The translations under genes were made by a program, and so were the position numbers. From the NCBI GenBank assembly GCA_026398595.1, contig JAPLSO010000050.1, positions 1 through 53,785 on the forward strand: a stretch of DNA of 53,785 nt. The letters are read 5' to 3'. This DNA comes from Spirochaetota bacterium. Its GTDB lineage: Bacteria > Spirochaetota > Spirochaetia > Treponematales > Rectinemataceae. How positions within the stretch are numbered: the stretch's first letter is position 1; each line of letters begins with the position of its first letter. This document shows, one piece after another, positions 8,434 to 16,623 of this stretch. The notes under the pieces were generated by a model that had not been told where the DNA came from, ran no database searches, and saw only the letters and a list, made by a program, of their open reading frames with translations.

Positions 8434-9534
8434 TCATGGAATTTGAACCCAATTTCTGCTTCGGTCGCTCGCCAACGCCGCCGCAACCACCAGCACGCTC
8501 CGGTGACCGTCGGCGAAGTCAGCGTATCGGGGCTCGTCGCCGAAGAGGATTGTCCTATAGAAAGCGTCGATCGTGTCCTTCTGCGCCTGGTCCCTGAGCC
8601 CGGCCGCGCCTCTTTGGAGGCCCGCGTCAATAGTCAGGTCCTTGATCGGTCGGTCGCGGCAGCCGATGTTGATCCTGTCGGCCGCCTCCTGGTCCCAGTG
8701 CACCGATGCTTCGCTTCCATCGATCTCGAGGCTGAGGCCGAACTTCCTGCCGGCGCTCACCTGGGAAACGGTGAAGCTTCCCCGGACTCCTCCCGCGAAA
8801 CGCAGGAGGGAGGCGCAGTAATCTTCGGTGTCCACCTCGACGCGGAGCGACGCGTGAGCCTTCGCGTCGATAGCGGCCCTATCCTCAGGCGGCGCGAGCC
8901 GGAACGGGATGAAGGTGGCCAGGTCGGCGCAGACCTCCGTTATATCCTGTCCCAGGAGAAACTGGGCCAGATCGCACCAGTGGGAACCTATGTCGGCCAT
9001 GGCTCGCGATGGTCCCCCCAGCCTCGCCTCTATCCTCCAATCCCAGTCTGTTTCGCGTAAGAGCCAGTCTTGGAGGTAGGATCCACGTATGGAATATATT
9101 GTTCCCAGCTCGCCGCCCTCGATCATGGTCTTCAGACGCTGGAGCATCGGGTAGTGGCGATACACGAAATTGACCGCGGTCGGGACTTTATGCGCCTTCG
9201 CGAGCTCCACGAGCTCGGCGGATTCACGCGAATCGACCGTGAGGGGTTTTTCCGAAAGCACGGCCTTGCCCGCGAGGATGGCGTCCCGGTTGATCCGGAA
9301 ATGCTCAAGGTTAGGCGTGCAGTCGTGTACGACATCGATGGAAGGATCGGCGATGAGGCCGCGGTAGTCCGTATAGAAGGCAGGGACACCCAGCTCTTCC
9401 GCGAGCCGGGCCGCGCGATCGGCGTCGCGGACCACGATGGCCGCGACTTCGGCGAAGTCGAGTTTCCGGATGGCGTCTATCTGGGCGCGGCCGATCTTGC
9501 CGACGCCCACGATGCCGGCGCGGAGCTTCTTCAT
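8434..9534 (-). CDS. Gfo/Idh/MocA-family oxidoreductase
   Basis: This 366-residue NAD(P)-dependent sugar oxidoreductase begins with a Rossmann fold (GIVGVGKIGRAQ at the N-terminus). It carries the family EKPL motif, whose lysine is catalytic (near residue 95), and a C-terminal alpha/beta domain with a GSHWCDLAQFL segment that places the catalytic His/Asp region. It is the last gene of the minus-strand operon containing the split transketolase and a CUT1 importer, so it probably oxidises or epimerises the imported sugar or sugar acid before the transketolase step. The exact substrate cannot be read from the sequence. GGGAAGG lies upstream of the ATG. Confidence 0.85.
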   Translation of the reverse strand: MKKLRAGIVGVGKIGRAQIDAIRKLDFAEVAAIVVRDADRAARLAEELGVPAFYTDYRGLIADPSIDVVHDCTPNLEHFRINRDAILAGKAVLSEKPLTVDSRESAELVELAKAHKVPTAVNFVYRHYPMLQRLKTMIEGGELGTIYSIRGSYLQDWLLRETDWDWRIEARLGGPSRAMADIGSHWCDLAQFLLGQDITEVCADLATFIPFRLAPPEDRAAIDAKAHASLRVEVDTEDYCASLLRFAGGVRGSFTVSQVSAGRKFGLSLEIDGSEASVHWDQEAADRINIGCRDRPIKDLTIDAGLQRGAAGLRDQAQKDTIDAFYRTILFGDEPRYADFADGHRSVLVVAAALASDRSRNWVQIP

Positions 9535-9564
9535 GACTGCCGCCTTCCCGTCTGCCTGGCCGGC

Positions 9565-9972
9565 CTAAAGGCCCTGCGCCAGTTTCCTGGCGGTGGCGCG
9601 TTGGGCCTCGTCCAGCTGGACTACGTCGCTGTTCGAGGAACCGGTGGCTGAATCCTCGACGAGAATGAGCTTGGTGTCCTTGGATGTGACGGTATTGTGC
9701 CAGAGGGTTCGCGGAATGTTGTAGACCTTCTGAGGCACCATTCGCGTTGCCTGGATGTCGAGCCCGCCCGAGGACTTTTCCGTAGCCGAAAGCAGGACGC
9801 AGGAGCCCGCCAGGAGGACGAAGAGCTCGTCGGTCTCGTTGTGCCGCTCGAGGCAGTCGATGTTGGAAATGTCGTTGGCGGGCTTCCAGTGCTTGACGCC
9901 GACCATCCACTTTGAATTTTCATAGACGCGCTTGAGGCCTTCGGCCCCGTACTCCCAGCATTGAATTTCCAT
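9565..9972 (-). CDS. Small cupin-like protein of sugar operon
   Basis: This 135-residue protein resembles a single-domain cupin. It has a His-Glu-Thr-Asp-Glu-Leu-Phe-Val-Leu-Leu stretch (RHNETDELFVLLAG) like cupin motif 1 and a later PRTLWHN segment like motif 2. These could bind a metal and serve as a sugar isomerase, epimerase or sensor. It lies between the split transketolase and the Gfo/Idh gene, with AAGGAG ahead of the ATG. In such operons small cupins are often isomerases or mutarotases, but this one is too divergent for me to assign a reaction. Confidence 0.6.
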   Translation of the reverse strand: MEIQCWEYGAEGLKRVYENSKWMVGVKHWKPANDISNIDCLERHNETDELFVLLAGSCVLLSATEKSSGGLDIQATRMVPQKVYNIPRTLWHNTVTSKDTKLILVEDSATGSSNSDVVQLDEAQRATARKLAQGL

Positions 9973-9989
9973 AGAGATGCTCCTTGTTC

Positions 9990-10931
9990 TCAGGCCTTGG
10001 CGCCGAGAAGGCCCTTTGCCGCGGCGACGATGTGGTGCGGCGTGAGGCCGTAGGCCTCGAAGAGGTCAGCCGGTTTGCCCGAGACGCCGAATTTGTCCTG
10101 GATGCCGAGGCGAACGAATTTCGCCGCCGAGCGGCCCGCGAGAGTCTCGGCGACGGCCGAGCCTAGGCCGCCGATGATGGAATGTTCCTCGACCGTCACA
10201 AGGGCGCCGCATTTCTCGGCCATCGCGAGGATACACGCGGAGTCGAAGGGCTTTATCGTGTGGACGTTGACCACGGCGGCTTTGACGCCCTGGGCGGCGA
10301 GGGTCTCGGCCGCCTTGAGGGCTTCCTTGACCATGAGGCCTGTCGCGACGATGCAGAGGTCGGAGCCGTCCTTGAGTATATTGGCCTTGCCGGGCACGAA
10401 GGGCGTTTCGGCGGTCGTGAAGGTCTCGACGACGGGGCGGGCCACGCGGATGTACACGGGTCCGTCGATCGCCGCGGCCGCGAAGACGGCCTTTCGCGTC
10501 TCGCAGGAATCGCAGGGCACGAAGATCGTCATGTTGGGCACGACGCGCATAAGGGCTATGTCCTCGATGCTCTGGTGGCTGCCCCCGTCCTCGCCCACCG
10601 AGAGTCCGGAATGGGAGAGGCCGAACTTGACGTTGGCGTTGACGTAGGCTATGGAGTTGCGGATCTGCTCGTAGGCGCGGCCCGTCCCGAAAAGCGCGAA
10701 GGTGGAGGCGAAGGGGATGAGGCCCGAGTGGGCGAATCCGGCCGACGCGGCCATCATGTTGGCCTCGGCCAGGCCGAAGTTGAAGAAGCGCTCGGGGTAC
10801 TTGGCGGCGAAGATGCTCGTCATGGTGGCATGGGAGAGGTCGGCGTCCATGACCACGACCTTGTCGTTGACGGCGCCCAGTTCGGCCAGAGCTTCGCCGT
10901 AGGCTACGCGTAAGGATTTGGATTCAGGCAT
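9990..10931 (-). CDS. Transketolase, C-terminal subunit (split enzyme)
   Basis: These 313 residues cover the pyrimidine-binding and C-terminal domains of transketolase. Visible features are VVMDADLSHATMTS, the cofactor-binding region FNFGLAEANMM with the glutamate that activates thiamine diphosphate, and the downstream HSGLSVGEDGGSHQ segment. The ATG at 10931 overlaps the stop of the N-terminal subunit gene by 8 bases, so the halves are co-translated and should form one active heteromer. A longer reading back to 11072 is an upstream extension inside the neighbouring gene. Split transketolases within importer operons usually serve a dedicated catabolic route rather than the housekeeping pentose phosphate pathway. 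Confidence 0.9.
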   Translation of the reverse strand: MPESKSLRVAYGEALAELGAVNDKVVVMDADLSHATMTSIFAAKYPERFFNFGLAEANMMAASAGFAHSGLIPFASTFALFGTGRAYEQIRNSIAYVNANVKFGLSHSGLSVGEDGGSHQSIEDIALMRVVPNMTIFVPCDSCETRKAVFAAAAIDGPVYIRVARPVVETFTTAETPFVPGKANILKDGSDLCIVATGLMVKEALKAAETLAAQGVKAAVVNVHTIKPFDSACILAMAEKCGALVTVEEHSIIGGLGSAVAETLAGRSAAKFVRLGIQDKFGVSGKPADLFEAYGLTPHHIVAAAKGLLGAKA

Positions 10932-11742
10932 CGACGGTTCCTCCCAATTCTTGCATGGCTTTGGCGTATTCCTCGGGGTTGATAGGCCTACCGTGCCAGC
11001 CTGCGTTGTTTTCCATAAAGGAGACACCCTTGCCTTTAATAGTCTCGCAGCAGATGAACTTGGGCCGTCCAAAAGTGGGCACGGCGAGGGCTGCGGTTAT
11101 GGCCGCGATGTCGTGGCCGTCGACCTTGAGGCACTCGAAGCCGAAGGCGGCGAACTTGGCCTCGATGTTCCCGAGACCCATGACGGAGTCGTTGGAGCCG
11201 TCGATCTGCAGGCCATTGTGGTCCAGGAGAAAGGTCAGGTTGTCCAGCTTGTAGTGGGCAGCGGCCATTGCGGCCTCCCAGATCATCCCTTCCTGGCACT
11301 CGCCGTCGCCCAGGACGGCGTAGACTTTATAGGAAGCTTTCTTGTACTTGGCCGCCATGGCCATGCCGAGGGCTATCGAGGCGCCCTGGCCCAGGGAGCC
11401 TGTGTTGGCATCCACCCCAGGGGTTTTAACCATGTCGGGGTGGCCCTGAAGGTGACTGCCCAGCTGGCGCAGGCTCCAGAGTTCCTCGCGGGGAAAGAAG
11501 CCCATGTCGGCCAGGACGGCGTAAAGGGCGGGACAGCCATGGCCCTTGGACAGGACCATCCGGTCGCGGTCCTCCCACAGGGGATTCTTGGGGTCGGTCT
11601 TCATGGTCTCGTAGTAGAGGGCCATGAGGATCTCCACGCAGGAGAGGGAACCGCCCGGGTGTCCCGATTGGCAGCGGTAGAGCATCTCGACGATGTCTCT
11701 CCTCAGTTGTCCGGCCTTCTCGGCCAGAGTCACGTAACTCAT
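10924..11742 (-). CDS. Transketolase, N-terminal subunit (split enzyme)
   Basis: This is the thiamine-diphosphate-binding half of a split transketolase, 272 residues. It carries SGHPGGSLS, the LSKGHGCPALY segment and the TPP/Mg motif GDGECQEGMIWEA followed by the LDHNGLQ asparagine. I chose the ATG at 11742 because AGGAG sits 8 bases upstream; a GTG at 11751 in the same frame lacks that support. It lies 21 bases after the permease gene and is translationally coupled to the C-terminal subunit. The acceptor and donor sugars are unknown. See the finding on this operon. Confidence 0.9.
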   Translation of the reverse strand: MSYVTLAEKAGQLRRDIVEMLYRCQSGHPGGSLSCVEILMALYYETMKTDPKNPLWEDRDRMVLSKGHGCPALYAVLADMGFFPREELWSLRQLGSHLQGHPDMVKTPGVDANTGSLGQGASIALGMAMAAKYKKASYKVYAVLGDGECQEGMIWEAAMAAAHYKLDNLTFLLDHNGLQIDGSNDSVMGLGNIEAKFAAFGFECLKVDGHDIAAITAALAVPTFGRPKFICCETIKGKGVSFMENNAGWHGRPINPEEYAKAMQELGGTVDA

Positions 11743-11763
11743 AGAAAACACTCCTTGCTTCTT

Positions 11764-12597
11764 TTAGCCCTTGACCGCCCCCGAAGTGAGGCCGGCGACG
11801 AGGCGTTTTTGCGCGAAGAAAAACATGATGCAGACTGGAATTATCGTTATGATGCCGCCGGCCGTGAGCATGCCCCATTCGACGCCGAGCTGGCCGATGA
11901 GGTTGCGCAAGGCGACAGGTATCGTCCGGTTGGCTTCATTGGTGAACATGACGGCGAAGGTGTACTCGTTCCAGGAGGTCATAAAGACGTAGGCCCCCGT
12001 TGCCACGATGCAGGGAGCGAGGATGGGCAGGATGATCTTGAGGAAGGCCTGGGCGCGGTTGGCCCCGTCGACCATCGCGGCCTCCTCGAGGGAGCCGGGC
12101 AGGTCGTCCAGATAGCCGTTCAGGAGCCAGATGGAGAAGGGGATCGTGAAGGTCGTGTAGGAGAGGACGAGGGAAGCCGGCGTGTAGAGGATGCCGAGCT
12201 TGCGCATGATGGCGTACAGGGGAATGAGGAGGAGGACCGTGGGAAACATATTGTTGGTGAGGAACATCGTCATCAGGAACTTGCGGCCCTTGAAGCGGTA
12301 GCGCGAGAAGGCGTAGGCGGCGAGGACGGAGACGGTGAGCGATACCAGGGTCGTCAAGGAGGCGACGAGGAGGCTGTTGCCCATAGGTTTCAGGAAGTTG
12401 TATTCGGCGAAGAGCCGCTTGTAGGACTCGAAGCTCGGGACCTTGGGCCAGTAGGTCACCGCCGGACCGTAGAGCTCCTTGGCCGACTTTATCGAGGTCA
12501 CGAAGGTCCAATAGAAGGGAAAGAGGAGGAAGGCGAGCATCGCCGCCAAAGCCAAGTAGAAGAGGGCCGTCTTCAGCGGCCCTTGTTTCCTTCTCAT
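11764..12597 (-). CDS. Sugar ABC importer permease, MalG type (CUT1)
   Basis: This 277-residue inner-membrane permease has six predicted membrane segments. It carries the cytoplasmic EAA loop (EEAAMVDGANRAQAFLKIILP) that docks the ATPase, and ends in the typical GAVKG tail of MalG-family proteins. The ATG at 12597 overlaps the end of the upstream MalF-type gene by 4 bases. No ATPase gene is present in the operon, so a shared MsmX/UgpC-type subunit encoded elsewhere is expected. The substrate is probably that of the transketolase operon. Confidence 0.9.
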   Translation of the reverse strand: MRRKQGPLKTALFYLALAAMLAFLLFPFYWTFVTSIKSAKELYGPAVTYWPKVPSFESYKRLFAEYNFLKPMGNSLLVASLTTLVSLTVSVLAAYAFSRYRFKGRKFLMTMFLTNNMFPTVLLLIPLYAIMRKLGILYTPASLVLSYTTFTIPFSIWLLNGYLDDLPGSLEEAAMVDGANRAQAFLKIILPILAPCIVATGAYVFMTSWNEYTFAVMFTNEANRTIPVALRNLIGQLGVEWGMLTAGGIITIIPVCIMFFFAQKRLVAGLTSGAVKG

Positions 12598-13435
12598 GCC
12601 TTGTCCTCCTGGTTCCTGAAGATGTTGCGCAGGTAGAGGACGGCCACGGCGGCCAAAAGGAGGGTCAGCATGATCGACATCGTCGCCGCGTAGCTCAAGT
12701 TGAGGGAATTGCCCTTGTTGAAGATGTAGACCGAGAGGGTCTGGGTGGCGTAGGCGGGTCCGCCCTCCGTCATGTTGGAGATCACGTCCACCGAGTTCTT
12801 TTAAGCGAGGGGATGGTGACGTTGAAGAAGCGCTGGATCCCGCTCGCCCCGTCGACGTCGGCGGCGTCATAGAGTTCGTCGGGGATGCCCTGGAGGCCGG
12901 CGAGGAGCATGAGGGCGAAGAAGGGAATGCCCTGCCAGACGATGGTGAGGATAACGGCGGGGAAGGCCGTCGTCGTCTGGGCGAGGAAGGGGATCTTGTC
13001 GTGGATGAGGCCCAGGCGCGAAAGAACGTCGTTGAGGACGCCGTAGTTGCCGTCGTAGATCCAGCGCCACATGAGGCCGATGAGGACGCCCGGCGTCACC
13101 CAGGGGATAAGGCTCAAGGATCGAGCCAATCCCCGGCCGAAGAACTCCCTGTTGAGGAGGAGAGCGAGGGCGAAGCCGAAGACGAACTGGAAGCCGACGC
13201 CCAGACCCACCCAGGCTATGGTCTTCCAGAGGGCTCCCCAGAAGAGGGGGTCGGCGAGGATGACTGCGTAGTTCTTGAGGCCGACGAAGCCGGCACGGCT
13301 GGGGCGCGTCAGGTCGTAGCTCCGGAAGCTCATCGTTATGGCGTTGACCACGGGCACGAAGACAACGGTCAGCACCACGATGAGGGCCGGGGCGACGAGG
13401 AGATAGGGCCAGATGTTGCTTTTACGCTGGATCAA
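12594..13435 (-). pseudogene. Sugar ABC importer permease, MalF type, internal deletion with frameshift
   Basis: The first 210 residues match a MalF-type CUT1 permease, including the EAA loop (YDAADVDGASGIQRFFNVTIPSL). After VTIPSLK the frame runs into a stop at 12782. The family sequence resumes in another frame with NSVDVISNMTEGGPAYATQ and continues through the last membrane segment to 12594. About 15 residues that normally lie between these points are missing, so the lesion near 12795 looks like a deletion of roughly 45-50 bases rather than a single-base slip. The flanking genes are intact. Without this permease the importer could not work, so either the operon is decaying or the assembly dropped sequence. 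Confidence 0.8.
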
Positions 13436-13463
13436 ATGATTCCTTCCTGGTCATCTCGCGACT

Positions 13464-13500
13464 GCGTTCCCCTCGCCGGCGATGCCGGCGAAAGGAACGC
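13464..13500 (-). promoter_or_regulatory. GC-rich stem-loop between binding-protein and permease genes
   Basis: Two 7-base arms, GCGTTCC/GGAACGC and CGCCGGC/GCCGGCG, stack around a 3-base loop and are separated by a small internal loop. There is no T tract. The position, 34 bases after the binding-protein stop and 29 bases before the malF start, fits an mRNA-processing or stabilising hairpin that raises binding-protein over permease expression. Confidence 0.6.
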
Positions 13501-13533
13501 GACCGCGAATGCTGTTCTAGCTCAATACGGGGC

Positions 13534-14763
13534 TTATTTTCCCCAGAGTCCGGCCTGGAGCTGCTTCATGGCCTCGGCGGCGCCGATCTTACCCAGGAGG
13601 GCTGAAGCTACCGTGTTCGGCCAAACGTTGTTGATCCAGTCCGTGGTGGTGTCCAGGATCGGGAAGATGCCGGCGAAGGGAGCTCCCTCGATCGAAACCT
13701 TCATGAACCTGTTGTTCTGGAAGAAGGGCAGCTGCTTGACCGACTTCGAGACGGGGACGTTGCCGGTCACCGTGCACCAGGTCTCCTGGCCCTTGCCCGT
13801 CGCAAGATAGGCCAGCCACTCAAAGGCTGCGTCCTTGTTCTTGCAGGACTTGAGCAGGACGTTCTCGGTGTCGCCCATCGAGGTCCACTGTCCCACGTCG
13901 CCGGGGAAGGGGAAGGCCGCGACGTCGTCGCCGAAGGTGTCGATCATGCCGGCCGCGGAGCCGATATGGTGGACCGTCATCGCGGTCTTGCCGGACTTGA
14001 AGTTGGCGATGATCTCGTTGAAGCCGTCCATCGGGGCCGTGGGGGGAGCGTAGCCCTTCTTGAAAAGGTCGATGTAGTCCTGCATGCCCTGGACGGCCTG
14101 CGGGGTGATCATATCATCGAAATTGCCGCCGCGCGCCCAGATGAAGGAGCCCCAAGGCTCCTGTCCGCCCTTGGCGCCGCGCATGCCGAAGCCGTAGACC
14201 TCGGTCTTGCCGTCGCCGTTCGTGTCCTGGGTCAGCTTCTTGCAGGCATCGAGGAACTCGGCGTAGGTCTTGGGCACCGAGATACCGACCTTCTTGAACA
14301 TCGAAGGCCTGTAGTACAGGTAGAGGACCTGGGTGTTCCAGGGCATGACGTAGACGCTCTTCGTGCCCGAGGCGCCCTTCATGGTGTTGTAGAGGCTGGC
14401 CTCGATCTGGTCCTTGTCCTTCCAGGTGGCCAGGTAGCCGTCCAGGTTGGCGAGGAGGCCGTTGGCCGAGAAGAGGGGGGTCGAGGTGAGCTTGAAGGAA
14501 GAGGTGTCCGGTCCGCCTCCGCCCATGACAGCCCTGAACAGGGTCTGGCTGTAGCCGCCGCCGTCCCAGGGATATTCCTGGGCGACGACCGTGATGCCCT
14601 TGCCGTTGGTCGCGTTGAAGTCGGCGGCCATGGCCTGCATCGTTGCGGAATACTTGGGTGTGTCGGCCCAATACCAATGGGTGATGGTGACCTTGTCCGC
14701 GGCCGAGACCGCGAAGGTACAGAGCATCGCGAGCGCGATTCCGATGGTCAGAATCTTTTTCAT
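13534..14763 (-). CDS. Extracellular sugar-binding protein of ABC importer
   Basis: This 409-residue family-1 solute-binding protein has a clear signal peptide (basic MKK, hydrophobic core, cleavage around VSA-AD near residue 21). No lipobox cysteine is seen, so it is probably a soluble periplasmic protein. The mature part has the usual two-lobe layout, with GGGGPDTSSF near the hinge and aromatic-rich binding-site segments. The ATG at 14763 is preceded by AAGGAGG at 9 bases; longer readings upstream run into the regulator gene. It is the second gene of the operon, 28 bases after gntR, and is followed by a strong stem-loop. The ligand is unknown. Confidence 0.9.
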   Translation of the reverse strand: MKKILTIGIALAMLCTFAVSAADKVTITHWYWADTPKYSATMQAMAADFNATNGKGITVVAQEYPWDGGGYSQTLFRAVMGGGGPDTSSFKLTSTPLFSANGLLANLDGYLATWKDKDQIEASLYNTMKGASGTKSVYVMPWNTQVLYLYYRPSMFKKVGISVPKTYAEFLDACKKLTQDTNGDGKTEVYGFGMRGAKGGQEPWGSFIWARGGNFDDMITPQAVQGMQDYIDLFKKGYAPPTAPMDGFNEIIANFKSGKTAMTVHHIGSAAGMIDTFGDDVAAFPFPGDVGQWTSMGDTENVLLKSCKNKDAAFEWLAYLATGKGQETWCTVTGNVPVSKSVKQLPFFQNNRFMKVSIEGAPFAGIFPILDTTTDWINNVWPNTVASALLGKIGAAEAMKQLQAGLWGK

Positions 14764-14791
14764 ACTTCCAAACCTCCTTGGAAAACCCGAA

Positions 14792-15523
14792 TCATCGATT
14801 CCCGGACGAAGACTTGCCGTCGGGGGAAGCTTGCGCAATCCCCGGCAGCCGCCTCTTCCAGGCTTCTTCCATATGCAATCGCATCGCCGCCTCGGCTCCC
14901 TCCTCGTCCTTCCCCAGGATGCTCCGGACGATGCCTTCATGCTCGGCGAAGGTCCGTTCGAAGCGGTTCGGGTCGCTCTCGGCGAAGTCGGCGTTGAGGG
15001 AAATGATCTGGGGAGTGATGTAGCTGATGAGGGAGAGACAGACGGCGTTGGCGCTCGCCTTGGCTATGGCGAGGTGGAAGAGGTGGTCCTCATCCAGGGC
15101 CCGCTGGCCGGCGTTTGCCTTGGCCCTGAATTCCGAGTGCCATTTCAGTATCTCGGTCAGGTCGTCGGGGCACGAGCGCTGGGCTGCCCGCCGGGCGGCG
15201 AAGCATTCGAGGATGGAACGGATTTCGAAGAGGCTGGCCGGGTCGAAGTAGTCGTCCAGGCTCCCGATGCTCGCCATCAGCCCGGAGATGGCCTTGCTTC
15301 CCAGGCCTGCCACGATGGTACCCCGCTGGGGCAGGGTTTCGATGAGACCGTAGTGCTCCAGCTTGGCGAGGGCCTTGCGGACGTAGCCGCGGCTCACGCC
15401 CAGCTTCTCGCCGAGGGCCCGCTCCGAAGGCAGCTTCGTCCCTGCCTTAAGCTCGCCCGAGACGATCTGGTCCCGCAGGTGGGCGAGGACGGCAAGTTCA
15501 GGACTGGGCTTCTCGACAGGCAT
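14792..15523 (-). CDS. GntR-family transcriptional regulator, FCD (FadR) subfamily
   Basis: This 243-residue regulator has an N-terminal winged helix-turn-helix (residues about 10-75, with KLPSERALGEKLGVSRGYVRK) and an all-helical FCD effector domain (about 90-225). The FCD domain carries the Asp/His residues (FHLAIA, HEGIVRSIL) that bind a metal and an organic-acid ligand. It heads the operon and has a palindromic operator directly upstream, so autoregulation and control of the transketolase/importer genes are likely. FCD regulators commonly respond to sugar acids, which hints that the operon substrate or an intermediate is acidic. Confidence 0.88.
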   Translation of the reverse strand: MPVEKPSPELAVLAHLRDQIVSGELKAGTKLPSERALGEKLGVSRGYVRKALAKLEHYGLIETLPQRGTIVAGLGSKAISGLMASIGSLDDYFDPASLFEIRSILECFAARRAAQRSCPDDLTEILKWHSEFRAKANAGQRALDEDHLFHLAIAKASANAVCLSLISYITPQIISLNADFAESDPNRFERTFAEHEGIVRSILGKDEEGAEAAMRLHMEEAWKRRLPGIAQASPDGKSSSGNR

Positions 15524-15533
15524 GGCACTCCCA

Positions 15534-15561
15534 ACTGGTCACCAATAATTGGTTAACCAGT
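15534..15561 (-). promoter_or_regulatory. Palindromic operator upstream of gntR
   Basis: ACTGGT and ACCAGT arms flank a nested perfect palindrome ACCAAT-A-ATTGGT (15541-15553). The TGGT-n-ACCA half-sites TGGTCACCA and TGGTTAACCA match the general layout of FadR-type GntR operators. The site starts 11 bases before the gntR ATG, so binding would block transcription of the operon. Confidence 0.65.
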
Positions 15562-15665
15562 CGGGATGCAGTATCGTCCCTCTCCGGGAATTTGTCAATT
15601 ACTATAGTGCGCGGGGAAGGAATTCCCTCCCGGATAAATTCCCGTCGGCCGATCGAACCCTCGTC

Positions 15666-16508
15666 CTAGGAGCGGGCCTTGCAGCCGCCAGCGTGAGCCA
15701 GCAGGAGAGACACGAGGATGACGAAGACGGCGACGGCCGCGGCGATCCAGACCGGCTTTGAATAATCGCCGTCCACGGCAGTCCGCTTGAGGACGATGCC
15801 CAGATAGGCCCAGACAACGACGATTGGCGCGGCTATCTCGCGCTTCCACAGAGAGAAGCCCAGAGCCACGGCTAAGCCGGCCGCTATGACCAGGACGGTC
15901 CAGAACCGGGGATCGAGGCCGAAGCCGCCCCAGCCCAGCTTGACAAGGAGGGCCGCCGCGTTGGCTATGGTCGCCACGGAAATCCAGCCGAGATAGACGC
16001 GCAGGGGAACGGTGAGGAAGAAGCGCCGGGCCCCGCCCGCCTTCTCGAGCGCTCCGCCCGCAGCGAGTTTCTTCTGGTTGCCCTGTTCGAGGGCGATGAG
16101 GGTCCCCAGGATGGCCAGCATGATGACCATGGCAAGCCCCACCTGGCGCCATTGCCAGGCGAAGATCCAAGCCGCGTTGGCGGCCATGTTGAAAATGAAG
16201 AGGAAGGCGTCGCGGGTCGTCCAGGCCGGATCGGCGGCTCCGGGAGTCGCCTCGCGGCTTCTCCACGCTTCGCGGAGTACGAAGGCCACATAGCCCGCAA
16301 GCAGCAGGTAGATGACCCCCCAAATCGCGAAGGTCAGTCCTGCGGGTACAAAGAGGTTGGGTATCTCGTCCGAAAGCGCTCCCGTGGTGACGTTGTTGAG
16401 GGGCAGGGCGTTGGCGAGCGTGTTGACGGTCAGGACGACGGCGAACAGGAGCAGGGCGAGCAGCGCGGCGGCCTTGCCGCCCTTCCGCCTCGAAGAAACG
16501 ATGTTCAT
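15666..16508 (-). CDS. TspO/MBR-related tryptophan-rich membrane protein
   Basis: This 280-residue integral membrane protein has several hydrophobic segments. The stretch VPAGLTFAIWGVIYLLL, with later NMAANAAWIFAWQW, is characteristic of the larger TspO-related family often annotated as tryptophan-rich sensory protein. Family members bind porphyrins or act in stress signalling in other bacteria; the role here is unknown. AAGGAGG precedes the ATG, and a 10-base inverted repeat lies just upstream. It appears monocistronic, separated from the M20 genes by a hairpin. Confidence 0.7.
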   Translation of the reverse strand: MNIVSSRRKGGKAAALLALLLFAVVLTVNTLANALPLNNVTTGALSDEIPNLFVPAGLTFAIWGVIYLLLAGYVAFVLREAWRSREATPGAADPAWTTRDAFLFIFNMAANAAWIFAWQWRQVGLAMVIMLAILGTLIALEQGNQKKLAAGGALEKAGGARRFFLTVPLRVYLGWISVATIANAAALLVKLGWGGFGLDPRFWTVLVIAAGLAVALGFSLWKREIAAPIVVVWAYLGIVLKRTAVDGDYSKPVWIAAAVAVFVILVSLLLAHAGGCKARS

Positions 16509-16525
16509 GGCAATTCCTCCTTCAC

Positions 16526-16555
16526 TTTAATATATGTTAAGTGCAATATATTAAA
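16526..16555 (-). promoter_or_regulatory. Inverted repeat in the tspO-like promoter region
   Basis: Perfect 10-base arms TTTAATATAT and ATATATTAAA are separated by 10 bases. They lie 18-47 bases upstream of the ATG, overlapping where a -10 would be (TATATT on the minus strand). The AT-rich site stands out in GC-rich DNA and is a likely repressor site. A terminator is unlikely given its AT content. Confidence 0.5.
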
Positions 16556-16583
16556 TCGCGTGGCGGAAGAAAAGCTCGGCGTC

Positions 16584-16615
16584 AAGGAGGAGGCCGAAGC
16601 CTCGGCCTCCTCCTT
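16584..16615 (-). terminator. Hairpin terminator after the M20 pair
   Basis: A perfect 14-base-pair stem (AAGGAGGAGGCCGA with its complement) closes a 4-base loop, starting 9 bases past the stop of the M20 gene. It lacks a T tract on the minus strand, so it may act with Rho or as an mRNA 3-prime end stabiliser. Confidence 0.55.
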
Positions 16616-16623
16616 CCCGAGTC

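Noticed and set aside
10918..12636. Plus-strand frame of 572 residues across the transketolase and permease genes
   Set aside because: It is antisense to three well-conserved genes in GC-rich DNA and has the Gly/Glu/Asp/His-rich look of a shadow frame.
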